A stretch of DNA of 21,506 nucleotides from Nitrososphaeria archaeon (lineage in GTDB: Archaea; Thermoproteota; Nitrososphaeria; JACIWG01): the NCBI GenBank assembly GCA_029776125.1, contig JARVJS010000068.1, positions 1 through 21,506 of the forward strand. The letters are read 5' to 3'. Shown piece by piece: positions 8,401 to 14,711 of the stretch (position 1 is its first letter; each line of letters starts with the position of its first letter). Under the pieces are notes generated by a model. It was not told where the DNA came from. It made no database searches and was given only the letters and a program-made list of their open reading frames with translations. Both the position numbers and the translations under genes were made by a program.

Positions 8401-9033
8401 ATTTTTAAAGAACTTGGTACTAACTCTCCACAAGATGTCTCTTTAGATAAGGTAAAGACAGATAGAATCACGCTCGATAAAATAATAAGTGAAATTTTAG
8501 GTTTAACGGAAGAAGAACAGTTAGAAGTTTATAGGGCTGTAATTGATTTAGTCAAGTCTAGGGTAGAGAAAGCAAAAAGTGTCGAAAGAAAAGGGAATCA
8601 TGGGCAGTCTGAAATAGAAGTCCTTGCAGAAGATGTTTTCAGGGAAGCAGAATTAAGCCCAATTCCAAAGTTTCCTGAATCCTATATAGATTTGCTTGAT
8701 GTTAAGGAGGTTAAAAGGATTCCTTTGGGAACAAAATGTGAGATAAAAGCCACTTTGGAAGGAATATGGTTAAATGTTGACGGTGAAATGATACCTTGCT
8801 CTTCTTACGAGGAAGCCAAGTTCCTATACTGGGCTGTGCAAGCTGGAAAAGAGGAGGTACCGATCCCATCAAGTAAAGAAAAAATGGCCTATGCTGTCAA
8901 CTTGTTCGAGAAAGAATTTGATGAAAGGGTAAAAGTTTTAGATTCCTGGCTTGAGAAGAATATACCGAACCAAAAAGAAAGAAAAGCTATCAGAGAAAAG
9001 GTTATAGAGAAAATGTTAAAATCAAAAATCTAG
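5464..9033 (+). CDS. type IIG-like fused restriction nuclease / N6-adenine DNA methyltransferase
   Basis: This 1189-residue protein would both methylate and cut a specific DNA site, using S-adenosylmethionine and Mg2+. The N-terminal nuclease core has PD49-50 (RFPDIVLW) and E68-L-K70 (LLIELKQP). A helical connector follows, to about 340. The methyltransferase has LGQYFTSQ (about 352), motif I DGAVGAGTFL with D384, and the catalytic NPPY (496-499) typical of gamma-class N6-adenine enzymes. Motif I normally starts DPA; here it reads DGA. A target-recognition domain of the Eco57I type begins near FVPLKEIAEVRFGIKTGANE (about 710). An extra C-terminal domain after about 1060 is not recognised. The length is typical of Eco57I/type IIG or type ISP-like proteins without a helicase. 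BREX PglX is the other relative to consider, but no BREX genes are nearby. Two nuclease-like genes lie divergently upstream. Confidence 0.88.
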   Translation: MSFGFVEDSVRQYIVECMNNIIRVENLPFERADAQVEIKDTYGRGQRFPDIVLWEKGRVLGKAALLIELKQPKYVPMDVNVVEDAFLKASKIGAPYFATSNIQNLVLFDSFERASLMDRRKGVYRISPSIGHPNDIVRENVRKEIEEGLRAFLLSFSEIYRGIKPLPTLAVDEFFIYNLRWFVDSLSIPLTEALQNEFEKNLEFKKGFQQWFSEQGWTPPLNTKNYYDEFNRAARQYLYLLANKLMFYLVLKLHIPQLPELKIDEAKNGRELKALLQKYFDEAEIESGDYDTIFGMNFIEKFPIPDEIVDSLQMFITNLSKYDFRRLGYTDLGKIFDKLIPSEERHKLGQYFTSQRHKDGSYWPDVVDMILAFTIKSPEATVLDGAVGAGTFLVRSYSRIKYLNPYMSHEDIIGRLYGVDIAKFPALLSAINLAIRDLSAKENYPIIVNKDFFKIVPSGEQNTLRQWANIKQRLLLLTSREEREIPFPLVDAFVGNPPYTRQEEMEDYIPGYKDTLSKIVEREWKLRLGKRCSIYIYFMLHGLKFLKEEGRLGYITSNSWLDVDYGKYLQEILLKNTKIIAIIESKVERWFEDADVNTAITIVEKCSNETERNSNLVKFVQLKKKLEEIIPTTNENERWKALDELVEKIEETNSYYEDERLRIYPKLQQELWNEGYNEEEQAYEGSKWGKYVRAPEIFFKILEKGKGLFVPLKEIAEVRFGIKTGANEFFYLTEEQIQKLGIEREFWMHPVKHDEWFKIREHIPKEDFWIDKGGKYFKSSQYAGIHKIDDVLIDENVIWIPNYLIKSPKECKSIIVDPKALKYRVLMIHKDKKDLKGTNVLKYIEEGEGQGYHKKSTCASRQKWYELTEVSGNLACMMSLSDRFVFWYNNLNSFLDARLYGITFKKNVDDFVLCAVLNSTLSIFFVELFGRVNLGEGALDVKVYEYAQIPIVNLFAINSYKLKRLRESFLKLSKRSIDSIFKELGTNSPQDVSLDKVKTDRITLDKIISEILGLTEEEQLEVYRAVIDLVKSRVEKAKSVERKGNHGQSEIEVLAEDVFREAELSPIPKFPESYIDLLDVKEVKRIPLGTKCEIKATLEGIWLNVDGEMIPCSSYEEAKFLYWAVQAGKEEVPIPSSKEKMAYAVNLFEKEFDERVKVLDSWLEKNIPNQKERKAIREKVIEKMLKSKI

Positions 9034-9199
9034 CTTTCAAAAAATCTAATTAGGTGAACAAAATAAAATGGTGCAAGATATAGACTATTGTCAATAGGAA
9101 GAACAGGGTAAAAGGATATTATGACACCATGGTGTTCTATATGAAAAGATCTTCTAGAAGAACAAATATGTCATAAATAAGACAAAATTCATATTTTTC
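9034..9199. other. intergenic region with two 12-bp perfect palindromes
   Basis: ACACCATGGTGT (9124-9135) and TCTTCTAGAAGA (9150-9161) are both perfect 12-base palindromes 14 bases apart. AGAACA (9100-9105), TGTTCT (9133-9138) and AGAACA (9159-9164) overlap or flank them. No gene is seen. They may be protein-binding sites or a transcription-stop hairpin between the convergent genes ending at 9033 and 9200. Confidence 0.35.
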
Positions 9200-9781
9200 C
9201 TAGAATTCCCATGGAGGCTTCTTCTCCTTTTTTGGCGGCCCAAAAAGCCAACTAATATCCTCTGCGATAAGGTCTGTTATGTCCTTGCCATGGTATTTAG
9301 GCCATCGCATGTTTATGACAGGCTCAGGCCTCTTATCATATACTGGTATCCCCATTGCCTTCATAAGATATTTTTTGTCCTTTGTTTTGGAATACCTGTA
9401 TAATTGGAACTCCAGATAAACATGATATGCTAAAGGATTATCCTTACCTGGAGAAACCATATACTCTACTTCATATCTCCTATTAACGCCAATTTCAGGA
9501 TATAATGTTGAAAAGTCAGACTTTCTTGAACCCTCTCTTTGGCTTATCTTCTCGATAAAGAACTTCATAACCTCTGGGATAACCTCTCTATTCCTCTTTA
9601 ACCTCACTTCAGCACCCCTTCTACATAACTTCATGATATGAGACAGTTCATAGAAAGATGAGGGTTCATAAATGGTCATAATGGGATAATTGTGGTAAAT
9701 GCTTCTCTCCATAACCTTCGTGGTATAAACCTTATTAATGAGACAAACCACGCACTTATGCTTCTGAAGACTACCAAGCAT
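9200..9781 (-). CDS. hypothetical protein of the integrated element
   Basis: This 193-residue protein belongs to no family I recognise. It begins with a CVVC pair (C10/C13), has a basic patch in the middle (RRGAEVRLKRNREVIPEVMKF) and a tail rich in proline and lysine (GPPKKEKKPPWEF). There are no membrane segments or catalytic motifs. The start is supported by an upstream GGTGGTGTGG and by a TATA-like ATTTATAATATTT (about 9811-9823) directly adjoining a palindrome (9821-9838). It has its own promoter, downstream of the replication operon and in the same direction. Confidence 0.6.
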   Translation of the reverse strand: MLGSLQKHKCVVCLINKVYTTKVMERSIYHNYPIMTIYEPSSFYELSHIMKLCRRGAEVRLKRNREVIPEVMKFFIEKISQREGSRKSDFSTLYPEIGVNRRYEVEYMVSPGKDNPLAYHVYLEFQLYRYSKTKDKKYLMKAMGIPVYDKRPEPVINMRWPKYHGKDITDLIAEDISWLFGPPKKEKKPPWEF

Positions 9782-9820
9782 TTACCACACCACCCATAAT
9801 ATTAAACAAAATATTATAAA

Positions 9821-9838
9821 TTTTAGGCTTACCTAAAA
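9821..9838. promoter_or_regulatory. palindromic operator-like site at the promoter of the 9200-9781 gene
   Basis: TTTTAGG-CTTA-CCTAAAA is a perfect 7-base inverted repeat that overlaps the upstream edge of the TATA element of the following minus-strand gene. A related palindrome, TTTAGGCTAAA, lies at 9871-9881 and a half site, TTTTAGGG, at 9891-9898. The three sites are spaced like a cooperative operator. Confidence 0.45.
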
Positions 9839-10002
9839 AGGATATACAACTATATGTTATATAACAGAAATTTAGGCTAAATCTACTATATTTTAGGGTA
9901 TTTTGTGCCATAAGAAGGCTCTTTACCTCGTCAATTTTGTCAAAATTTTCTTGGTCTATGAAAAAAAGACTCGCTATTTTTGCTCTCTATTCAACTTTTA
10001 AA

Positions 10003-10272
10003 CTATTTCTTATCACACTTATCACGGATAAATTCTCTGTTAATAAAGTCGGCAACATTCTTCAAGAATTCACTTTCTGAAACGCCAAGTTTCTGGGCCT
10101 CAAATGCTATAGTCTTCTTTATTGTATCTTCTTCAAGTGTTTTAATTCTGGAGTCCAGTTCATTTATGGCCTCGATTATCCTGTCCAATAGTGGAATAAG
10201 CCTTTCATGTAATCTTATAAGATCCTGTTCCACAAGTAGAAGTTCTTTCCTCAAGTCTAGGGGGTCATCCAT
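10003..10272 (-). CDS. small coiled-coil protein
   Basis: This 89-residue acidic and leucine-rich protein is almost entirely helical. Heptad-like leucine/isoleucine spacing runs over about 5-55, followed by a short second helical part. The ATG overlaps the end of the preceding 54-residue membrane-protein gene, so the two are translationally linked and may form a complex. The last codons contain one arm of a 29-base inverted repeat (10011-10039). Family not recognised. Confidence 0.55.
   Translation of the reverse strand: MDDPLDLRKELLLVEQDLIRLHERLIPLLDRIIEAINELDSRIKTLEEDTIKKTIAFEAQKLGVSESEFLKNVADFINREFIRDKCDKK
10011..10039. repeat. left arm of a 29-bp inverted repeat
   Basis: The reverse complement of this segment matches 10804-10832 at 28 of 29 positions. 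It lies in the last codons of the 89-residue gene. The match is in inverted orientation, so the two arms encode unrelated peptides (INREFIRDKCDK here, TYITLITDNFSD there). The conservation is therefore of DNA, not protein. Confidence 0.8.
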
Positions 10273-10429
10273 GGGCTTTCACCTTCCTAGCCCACACCCT
10301 GATTGAGGCCTGTGCTTTCACGAGAAGCATTATTGTCCCAAAGGCTGAAAAGAGAGCAAAATATAGCATTAGCAGGCTTGAGAACTTCAAAAGTATTTCC
10401 TCCAGCATCTCCAAGAACAGCCCTAACAT
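10265..10429 (-). CDS. 54-residue single-span membrane protein
   Basis: This gene is too short for ordinary gene calling. The ATG at 10427-10429 starts 7 bases after the stop of the AAA+ gene. The protein has a hydrophobic stretch at about 12-38 (ILLKFSSLLMLYFALFSAFG and on) followed by a basic tail (RVWARKVKAHG), which predicts one membrane helix with the tail inside. The TGA overlaps the start of the 89-residue coiled-coil gene by a few bases. The position in a tight operon supports it being real. Viral or plasmid genomes often carry such small membrane proteins. Function unknown. Confidence 0.6.
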   Translation of the reverse strand: MLGLFLEMLEEILLKFSSLLMLYFALFSAFGTIMLLVKAQASIRVWARKVKAHG

Positions 10430-10435
10430 TTCCTA

Positions 10436-12334
10436 TCATCCTTGAATTTTTTTCTTAAACTCGCTAGAGTGCAAGGACGCTAAACCTTCATCAACTTCTA
10501 TAATCCCGTGATCTGGAAATATGCTCTGATGCTCTTTTGCTGTCTCAGGAAGCTTCCATGGCCCTGCACCACAAGTTTGGCATCGGAAAAGCTTAGGCCT
10601 ATCCTGTTGGGCACAAGATTTATCGGTAATAAGTGTAATGTCTTTAGGCTTTTCCTGCTCCATTACGCTTATTACACTTTTTCCCTCTGTAGGCTCCTTC
10701 TGTTCTGGTGTTTCTACACACTGTTTATCCGTAATATCTGTAATATGTGTAATGGATGTTTTGTCTTGCTCACGGCTCTGTTCTTTAGGCTTTTCCTGTC
10801 GGTCAGAGAAATTATCCGTGATAAGTGTGATATATGTGATAGGTTGATTAGTTTGATCCTGGTTTATGGTGTATACTCCCTGATTAGGCTTTTCTGGCTT
10901 TATCACACTTATCACATTTATCACGCTTTTTCCCTCTGTAGGCTCATAGTCTGGTACAAACTCCATGAACCTGGATCTTAACCTGTTCTCGTCAAACCAT
11001 ATTGGCCTATAAGACCGATCCAAGTAAAGATATTTTGGCAATTTTTCACTTTTTGGATGTAGTTGGAGAGAGTTTATTACGCTTCTAACTTCTCTTGTGG
11101 ACCATTTTATCTGCTCAGCTAAGTCTGAAGTCTGTAATGGTATATACAGGTCTTCGTTGGTTTTAGGATGTTTTGTCTTGCCTTTGGCAACATATTTTAT
11201 CCCATTATGTTCTCCGACCAAGTCTTCACGCCAATATTCGTATAGTGCGTTGATTATGATACCGTCTTTTGACATGGCCTTAACTTCTCTCCTCCTCTTC
11301 TCCAGAACCTTCAAGATGTCTACGATGTTTGATGTGAAGGATGGTTCTATTTTGCCTATTGCTAATAGAGGTAATACTGAAGCTGTAAGCCTATGGTCTC
11401 TTATTCCCTGTACTCTCGCACCCTTGTCTATTACAATCTGGTCCCAATATTTTAGCCTCAAGTATAGAAGTTTCGCCTGAAGTTCAAGGCCTCTCTTGAT
11501 CCATTCGTCCAATTCCTCTGTAGGTATTTCCTTCTGGCTTTTTTCACAGTAAAAGGGTATTGTACGATCTTCTAATGCATTGTCTTCCCAATTTCTCCTT
11601 TGGGTTACGATTGTGAGGCCAAAGTTATAGAATGCTTCATTATATTTTGGATTATCAGGGTTCTGTCTCGATATTGGGACACCACAGCATCTGCAGTTCA
11701 AGTAATGGGTCAGTTCTGAGGTTTCACCAGTATTATTGAAGTCCATTTCACTCAAGCATAATGTTCCACGCCACTGGTCAAGAGGCCGATAAAGTGAAGG
11801 CACCCTTCTTGTGCTGACATCATAGAATGGCCTATAACTGTTAAGCCTTAAAGCGTTAAGCAGTCGGTCTTTACCTGATCCCGAGGGGCCACGTAAGGCG
11901 ACTATTGGAGCAAAGGCACCCATTCCTGGGATAATCATATTGAACTTGTCTAGGAACCAGCTACTTTGAGCTATGGCCACCAGAAACTTTACCTCGTCAA
12001 CTCTATCAGCTTCACAATCATACATTTTGAGTACCAAGTCGCATCCTTCTTGGAAAGCTTCTTGGAAAGAGGTTTCTTTAATTTCTTCAGGCAATAGGAC
12101 CAAGCCTTTTTTAAGAGAAGGATTGTTTAGGGGTCGATAAACCACATGCTTTAAATCGTCTTTCAGCTCAGTTTGAAGGCGTATCAAAATGTCTTTGGCT
12201 TGAAAATATCTGACTTCATAAAATGTGGTCTCCTCTTTTCTCATATAAACCTGTTCTGCAATAGCATAGCCTTCTATAATAGGATTAGGAGAAAACACTG
12301 TTTCTTCGTCTCGAGTGTAGTCCTCATCTATCAT
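10436..12334 (-). CDS. AAA+/helicase-like replication ATPase of the integrated element
   Basis: This 632-residue protein has a P-loop GPSGSGKD at 149-156, a Walker B-like strand TLCLSEMDF at about 191-199, and a sensor/arginine-finger region TIVTQRRNWEDNALEDRTIPF (about 241-261). The layout resembles plasmid and virus replication ATPases of the SF3/AAA+ kind. A winged-helix-like region follows at about 375-450. The tail (about 475-590) is low complexity, rich in ITLITD and PTEGKSVI repeats, and ends in a CQTCG zinc-knuckle-like motif. The tail DNA carries iteron-like repeats (10620-10945). The start codon overlaps the stop of the 51-residue zinc protein (ATGA). It is probably the initiator or replicative helicase of the element. 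The precise family is not certain. Confidence 0.7.
   Translation of the reverse strand: MIDEDYTRDEETVFSPNPIIEGYAIAEQVYMRKEETTFYEVRYFQAKDILIRLQTELKDDLKHVVYRPLNNPSLKKGLVLLPEEIKETSFQEAFQEGCDLVLKMYDCEADRVDEVKFLVAIAQSSWFLDKFNMIIPGMGAFAPIVALRGPSGSGKDRLLNALRLNSYRPFYDVSTRRVPSLYRPLDQWRGTLCLSEMDFNNTGETSELTHYLNCRCCGVPISRQNPDNPKYNEAFYNFGLTIVTQRRNWEDNALEDRTIPFYCEKSQKEIPTEELDEWIKRGLELQAKLLYLRLKYWDQIVIDKGARVQGIRDHRLTASVLPLLAIGKIEPSFTSNIVDILKVLEKRRREVKAMSKDGIIINALYEYWREDLVGEHNGIKYVAKGKTKHPKTNEDLYIPLQTSDLAEQIKWSTREVRSVINSLQLHPKSEKLPKYLYLDRSYRPIWFDENRLRSRFMEFVPDYEPTEGKSVINVISVIKPEKPNQGVYTINQDQTNQPITYITLITDNFSDRQEKPKEQSREQDKTSITHITDITDKQCVETPEQKEPTEGKSVISVMEQEKPKDITLITDKSCAQQDRPKLFRCQTCGAGPWKLPETAKEHQSIFPDHGIIEVDEGLASLHSSEFKKKIQG
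10620..10945. repeat. iteron-like repeat array inside the AAA+ gene
   Basis: Variants of TTATCCGTRATAAGTGTRAT occur in the plus orientation at 10620-10640, 10725-10755 and 10812-10843, and in the reverse orientation at 10661-10678 and 10901-10926. CTTTTTCCCTCTGTAGGCTC is repeated exactly at 10677-10696 and 10926-10945. The array encodes the repetitive protein tail. The inverted copy at 10011-10039 belongs to the same family. This resembles initiator-binding sites of a replication origin embedded in the initiator gene. Confidence 0.55.
10804..10832. repeat. right arm of a 29-bp inverted repeat
   Basis: This arm matches the reverse complement of 10011-10039 at 28 of 29 bases and includes one unit of the iteron-like array. 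The two arms are 764 bases apart. Confidence 0.8.
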
Positions 12335-12486
12335 CTTTTGCCTCCTCCGTTCAATTTGTACAAGAATATGAGGTATGTTGGTTCAGCATAATTTCTGCAA
12401 AGCTCGCATTCTCCAGAACCCCATGCTATGAGGCCCTCGCAGTAGGCAACCCTTTCCCTAAAGCAGCTGAGGCAAACTTGGAGCAT
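12331..12486 (-). CDS. 51-residue zinc-binding protein
   Basis: This short gene lies between the coiled-coil gene and the AAA+ gene. The translation has CLSC (C5/C8), C16, and CELC (C27/C30) near GSGECELC, which fits one treble-clef or zinc-ribbon site. A Shine-Dalgarno-like AAGGGAAA precedes the ATG (12484-12486), and the TGA overlaps the AAA+ start codon (ATGA). Gene order, spacing and the paired cysteines make it convincing. It may regulate or bind the replication protein; this is inference. Confidence 0.65.
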   Translation of the reverse strand: MLQVCLSCFRERVAYCEGLIAWGSGECELCRNYAEPTYLIFLYKLNGGGKR

Positions 12487-12497
12487 AATTTTCCCTT

Positions 12498-12941
12498 TCA
12501 AGCCTTTTTCACCTCAGTCGCTTCTTCAACCCACTTGAACCAGCCCAGAATTTTGTTTCGTTTTGCAAGGTTCACGAGAGTAAACTCGTATTCTATCCTC
12601 TCATCTTTGAACTCTATCCTTAGACCACTAATATGTCCTTTCAGTTCAGCCTTCATCAGTTCCCTGTTAAGCCAATAGTAGGGGCCAGGATTATTATTTG
12701 GTTTTGTAAGTTCAAGGTGCATGTATTTTGGGTCTTTTCTTTTGGCCTCCTCCGCCTTCTTCTGTGCCTCTATTGCACCCTCTATCGCCTCTATCTTGTC
12801 TTTAAAGAACCCGTCTACCGCCGCCCTAACCTCCATATAGGCCGACAGCGTCTGCTCCAGCTGGCCTACGCTGGGCAGATCCTTTTCCCCAATATCCGAT
12901 GTTTTGTCGTTGGGGCCATTTTCTAACATTTTTTCTGCCAT
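12498..12941 (-). CDS. hypothetical charged, partly coiled-coil protein, first gene of the replication operon
   Basis: This 147-residue protein has a disordered N-terminus and a long helical segment (about 30-72, rich in A, E and K). The C-terminal half contains YYWLNRELMKAELKGHI and ends in a probable beta region (GLRIEFKDERIEYEFTL). No family is recognised. The start follows AAGGTGAT, a good Shine-Dalgarno match. The sequence ACATATTCTATCTA upstream (12957-12970) is shared with the integrase promoter region. It leads the compact minus-strand operon down to 10003. Confidence 0.6.
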   Translation of the reverse strand: MAEKMLENGPNDKTSDIGEKDLPSVGQLEQTLSAYMEVRAAVDGFFKDKIEAIEGAIEAQKKAEEAKRKDPKYMHLELTKPNNNPGPYYWLNRELMKAELKGHISGLRIEFKDERIEYEFTLVNLAKRNKILGWFKWVEEATEVKKA

Positions 12942-13271
12942 TTTTTATCACCTTAATAGATAGAATATGTTTGTCGGCTTGCACAATGTCAAGTTCATCT
13001 TGGTTGCAGGGGCTCGCCTATGCCAAAAACTGATGTTTTACTGTTGGTGGCCATTGATTTCCAAGATAATGTCTTAATTCCCCTTGCACTAAAATGGGCA
13101 TATTTTATGGCCATTTTGGGTCCTTGAGCCCATACTGCTTATAGGATAAGTTTTGATTTAGTCAATTTTTTGGCTAAATTGGTTGATTATGTAGGCCTAA
13201 GAAAATATGGTCATACCTATTTTTAGTCTCTAAACAATCGTTGCCCAACTGTTCCTTTTTCTATATATTGG
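12942..13271. promoter_or_regulatory. 330-base control region between divergent element genes
   Basis: No gene is seen. It holds a copy of TAGATAGAATATGT (12957-12970), followed by GTCGGC at 12973-12978. It also has imperfect inverted repeats AAAATGG...CCATTTT (13091-13117, with an A/T-rich centre) and CAATTT...AAATTG (13163-13181), and the palindrome TAGGCCTA at 13192-13199. This is a likely operator cluster and promoter area for the operon to its left and the small gene to its right. Confidence 0.4.
12957..12970 (-). repeat. promoter-linked 14-bp repeat, copy 1
   Basis: TAGATAGAATATGT is identical to 14675-14688. In both places GTCGGC lies close by on the same side. It sits 16-29 bases upstream of the ATG at 12941. 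Confidence 0.6.
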
Positions 13272-13517
13272 ATGGATATGGAAAAGATATCTGATTCCCT
13301 AATAAAAGCCCGCAAGCTTAAGACTAAAAATGGTGCTCAAACCAAGGTGCCACAGAGTGTTTTTCTAAATAAGGTGCAAACAAAGGAAGAACCCAATACA
13401 ATTAAGGAGAGCAGAAATGATATCTTAGAAGAATATGTTATGGTTCCAAAAAAATTGTGGGAGGAGATAGTAAAGAAAGTAGAGGCGCTAGAAAGAAGGA
13501 TCTTGAACCTTTCCTAG
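13272..13517 (+). CDS. small basic protein with C-terminal coiled coil
   Basis: This 81-residue protein is lysine-rich. Its C-terminal helix (VPKKLWEEIVKKVEALERRILNL) looks like a short coiled coil or a ribbon-helix-helix-type dimer tail. It reads opposite to its neighbours, and its last 30 bases overlap the 3' end of the integrase gene. ATG codons at 13272 and 13278 are both possible starts. A small regulator of the integrase or replication operon is a reasonable guess; no family motif proves it. Confidence 0.5.
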   Translation: MDMEKISDSLIKARKLKTKNGAQTKVPQSVFLNKVQTKEEPNTIKESRNDILEEYVMVPKKLWEEIVKKVEALERRILNLS

Positions 13518-14669
13518 TAGCTCCTTTAATTCCAGGATCTCCCTTTTTAATAACTCTATTTCAACACTCTTTTTTTCGAGCTCCATTTTATCTAATGGTG
13601 TTCCACATCTTCCACAGTACCTTTGCCCAGGAGAATTCTTTTCACTGCATTTTGGGCATATTATTGGAGAAAATTCTGGCTTAGGCGGCTCAAGAACCCT
13701 TCCAGTATAGATTCTCGCAAGCTTATCATCTAGGTCTCTACTGTTTAAATGCACGTATACTTCTGGCATCCTACTGCTCCCGCTCCAACCATATTTTACT
13801 CTCATTTCAGGTTCTGTAAGATATTTTGCCGCCTCAGTTGCACTACCATGCCTCAGCATATGATTATGTACTCTCTTTTTTATACCAGCTTTTATGGCAA
13901 TATTCTTTAGGATCCTGTTCCATGAAAGGTATAGTAGTCTTTGGCCTCTTCGATTTAGTGCGTAAGAGATCCAAAGGGGCTTACCTGGTTCATTTCTGTA
14001 AGGATGTGTTTCCATGTACCTTGCCAAAAATGGTGCTGATGAAATAAGTCTAACAACTCTTTCTCCAGTCTTACCTCTTACTCTAATCCTTGCACCTAGG
14101 CTATCGAATGAGACATCATCAGTGCTCATTGAAAGAAGTTCCGCAGCCCTAAGGCCTGCCTCAAATCCTACAGCCAGCATAGTCTTGTCTCTCAAATTGT
14201 CGGCGGCCTCAATCATCTTCTCAACTTCCTGTGGTGTTAGAAACTCTGGCATGCTCCTCTGGTTCGGCTTACTGCTCTTTTTAATCCACTTTACAAGATC
14301 AGGCCAAGGAGTGTCCTTGTCCACGTTACCATAGTAGAGGAACTTGTAGAACCTTTTTATTACAAAACCATAGTCTTCAGCTGTCCTATAAGTGTACTTT
14401 CCCCTAGCTGAAGCCATAAAATGTTCTATATCCCTTCTTGACGCTTCCCTAAAGTTTTTGCCAAGCTGTTCCCTGAACACCCTTAAATGGAATATGTACT
14501 TAGCCAGTCTTCCAACGCTAACGCCTTGGCTCCTTAAATGGTCAATAAACTCCCTAATAGCCTCCTTGTCTTCCTTAGAAATACTACTAGACTGCTCCAG
14601 TAACCTTACAGCATTATTATACTTGGCATCATAGTAGTATATTTGGTTAACAATATTGTTGTCGGCCAT
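13488..14669 (-). CDS. tyrosine recombinase (integrase) with C-terminal zinc ribbon
   Basis: This is an archaeal XerC/D-like site-specific recombinase expected to insert and excise the element. Numbered from a possible earlier ATG at 14699 (403 residues), the catalytic set is R184 (AGLRAAELL), K210 (RGKTGER), H280-xx-R283 (NHMLRHGSAT), W305 in the place often held by His, and nucleophile Y315 (EVYVHL). The N-terminal SAM-like DNA-binding domain covers about 35-125. The tail has a zinc ribbon (C348/C351/C362/C365) and a short coiled coil. I prefer the ATG at 14669 (MADNN, 393 residues) because a promoter-like repeat shared with 12957-12970 lies just upstream of it, overlapping the longer reading. 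The gene is intact, not split as in SSV-type integration, and adjoins tRNA-Gly. Confidence 0.9.
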   Translation of the reverse strand: MADNNIVNQIYYYDAKYNNAVRLLEQSSSISKEDKEAIREFIDHLRSQGVSVGRLAKYIFHLRVFREQLGKNFREASRRDIEHFMASARGKYTYRTAEDYGFVIKRFYKFLYYGNVDKDTPWPDLVKWIKKSSKPNQRSMPEFLTPQEVEKMIEAADNLRDKTMLAVGFEAGLRAAELLSMSTDDVSFDSLGARIRVRGKTGERVVRLISSAPFLARYMETHPYRNEPGKPLWISYALNRRGQRLLYLSWNRILKNIAIKAGIKKRVHNHMLRHGSATEAAKYLTEPEMRVKYGWSGSSRMPEVYVHLNSRDLDDKLARIYTGRVLEPPKPEFSPIICPKCSEKNSPGQRYCGRCGTPLDKMELEKKSVEIELLKREILELKELLGKVQDPSF

Positions 14670-14674
14670 ACTAT

Positions 14675-14688
14675 TAGATAGAATATGT
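14675..14688 (-). repeat. promoter-linked 14-bp repeat, copy 2 (integrase)
   Basis: TAGATAGAATATGT as at 12957-12970, ending 6 bases upstream of the ATG at 14669 and flanked by GTCGGC-type words. It suggests shared control of integrase and replication operon, and it argues for the shorter integrase start. Confidence 0.6.
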
Positions 14689-14711
14689 CGGCGAACCATA
14701 CTCTAGGAACG

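Noticed and set aside
5464..9033. BREX PglX as the identity of the large methyltransferase
   Set aside because: An N-terminal PD-ExK core is present, and no brxC, pglZ, brxA or brxB-like genes are nearby, so type IIG is the better fit.
10040..10803. Phase-variable invertible segment between the 29-bp inverted repeats
   Set aside because: Inversion would join the ATPase to a non-coding strand rather than to an alternative gene end. Origin-type repeats explain the pattern better, though I list a check.
10600..10950. CRISPR array
   Set aside because: The repeats vary in sequence, orientation and spacing and are inside a coding frame. No cas genes are present.
10508..10981. 157-codon plus-strand open frame, and a 69-codon one at 10638-10847
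   Set aside because: They lie opposite the repetitive tail of the AAA+ gene. The translations are Cys/Leu/Phe-rich without a fold or start signal and are shadows of the repeats.
14670..14699. Split SSV-type integrase at the attachment site
   Set aside because: The recombinase gene is intact with all catalytic residues, and the attachment repeat lies in the tRNA, outside the gene.
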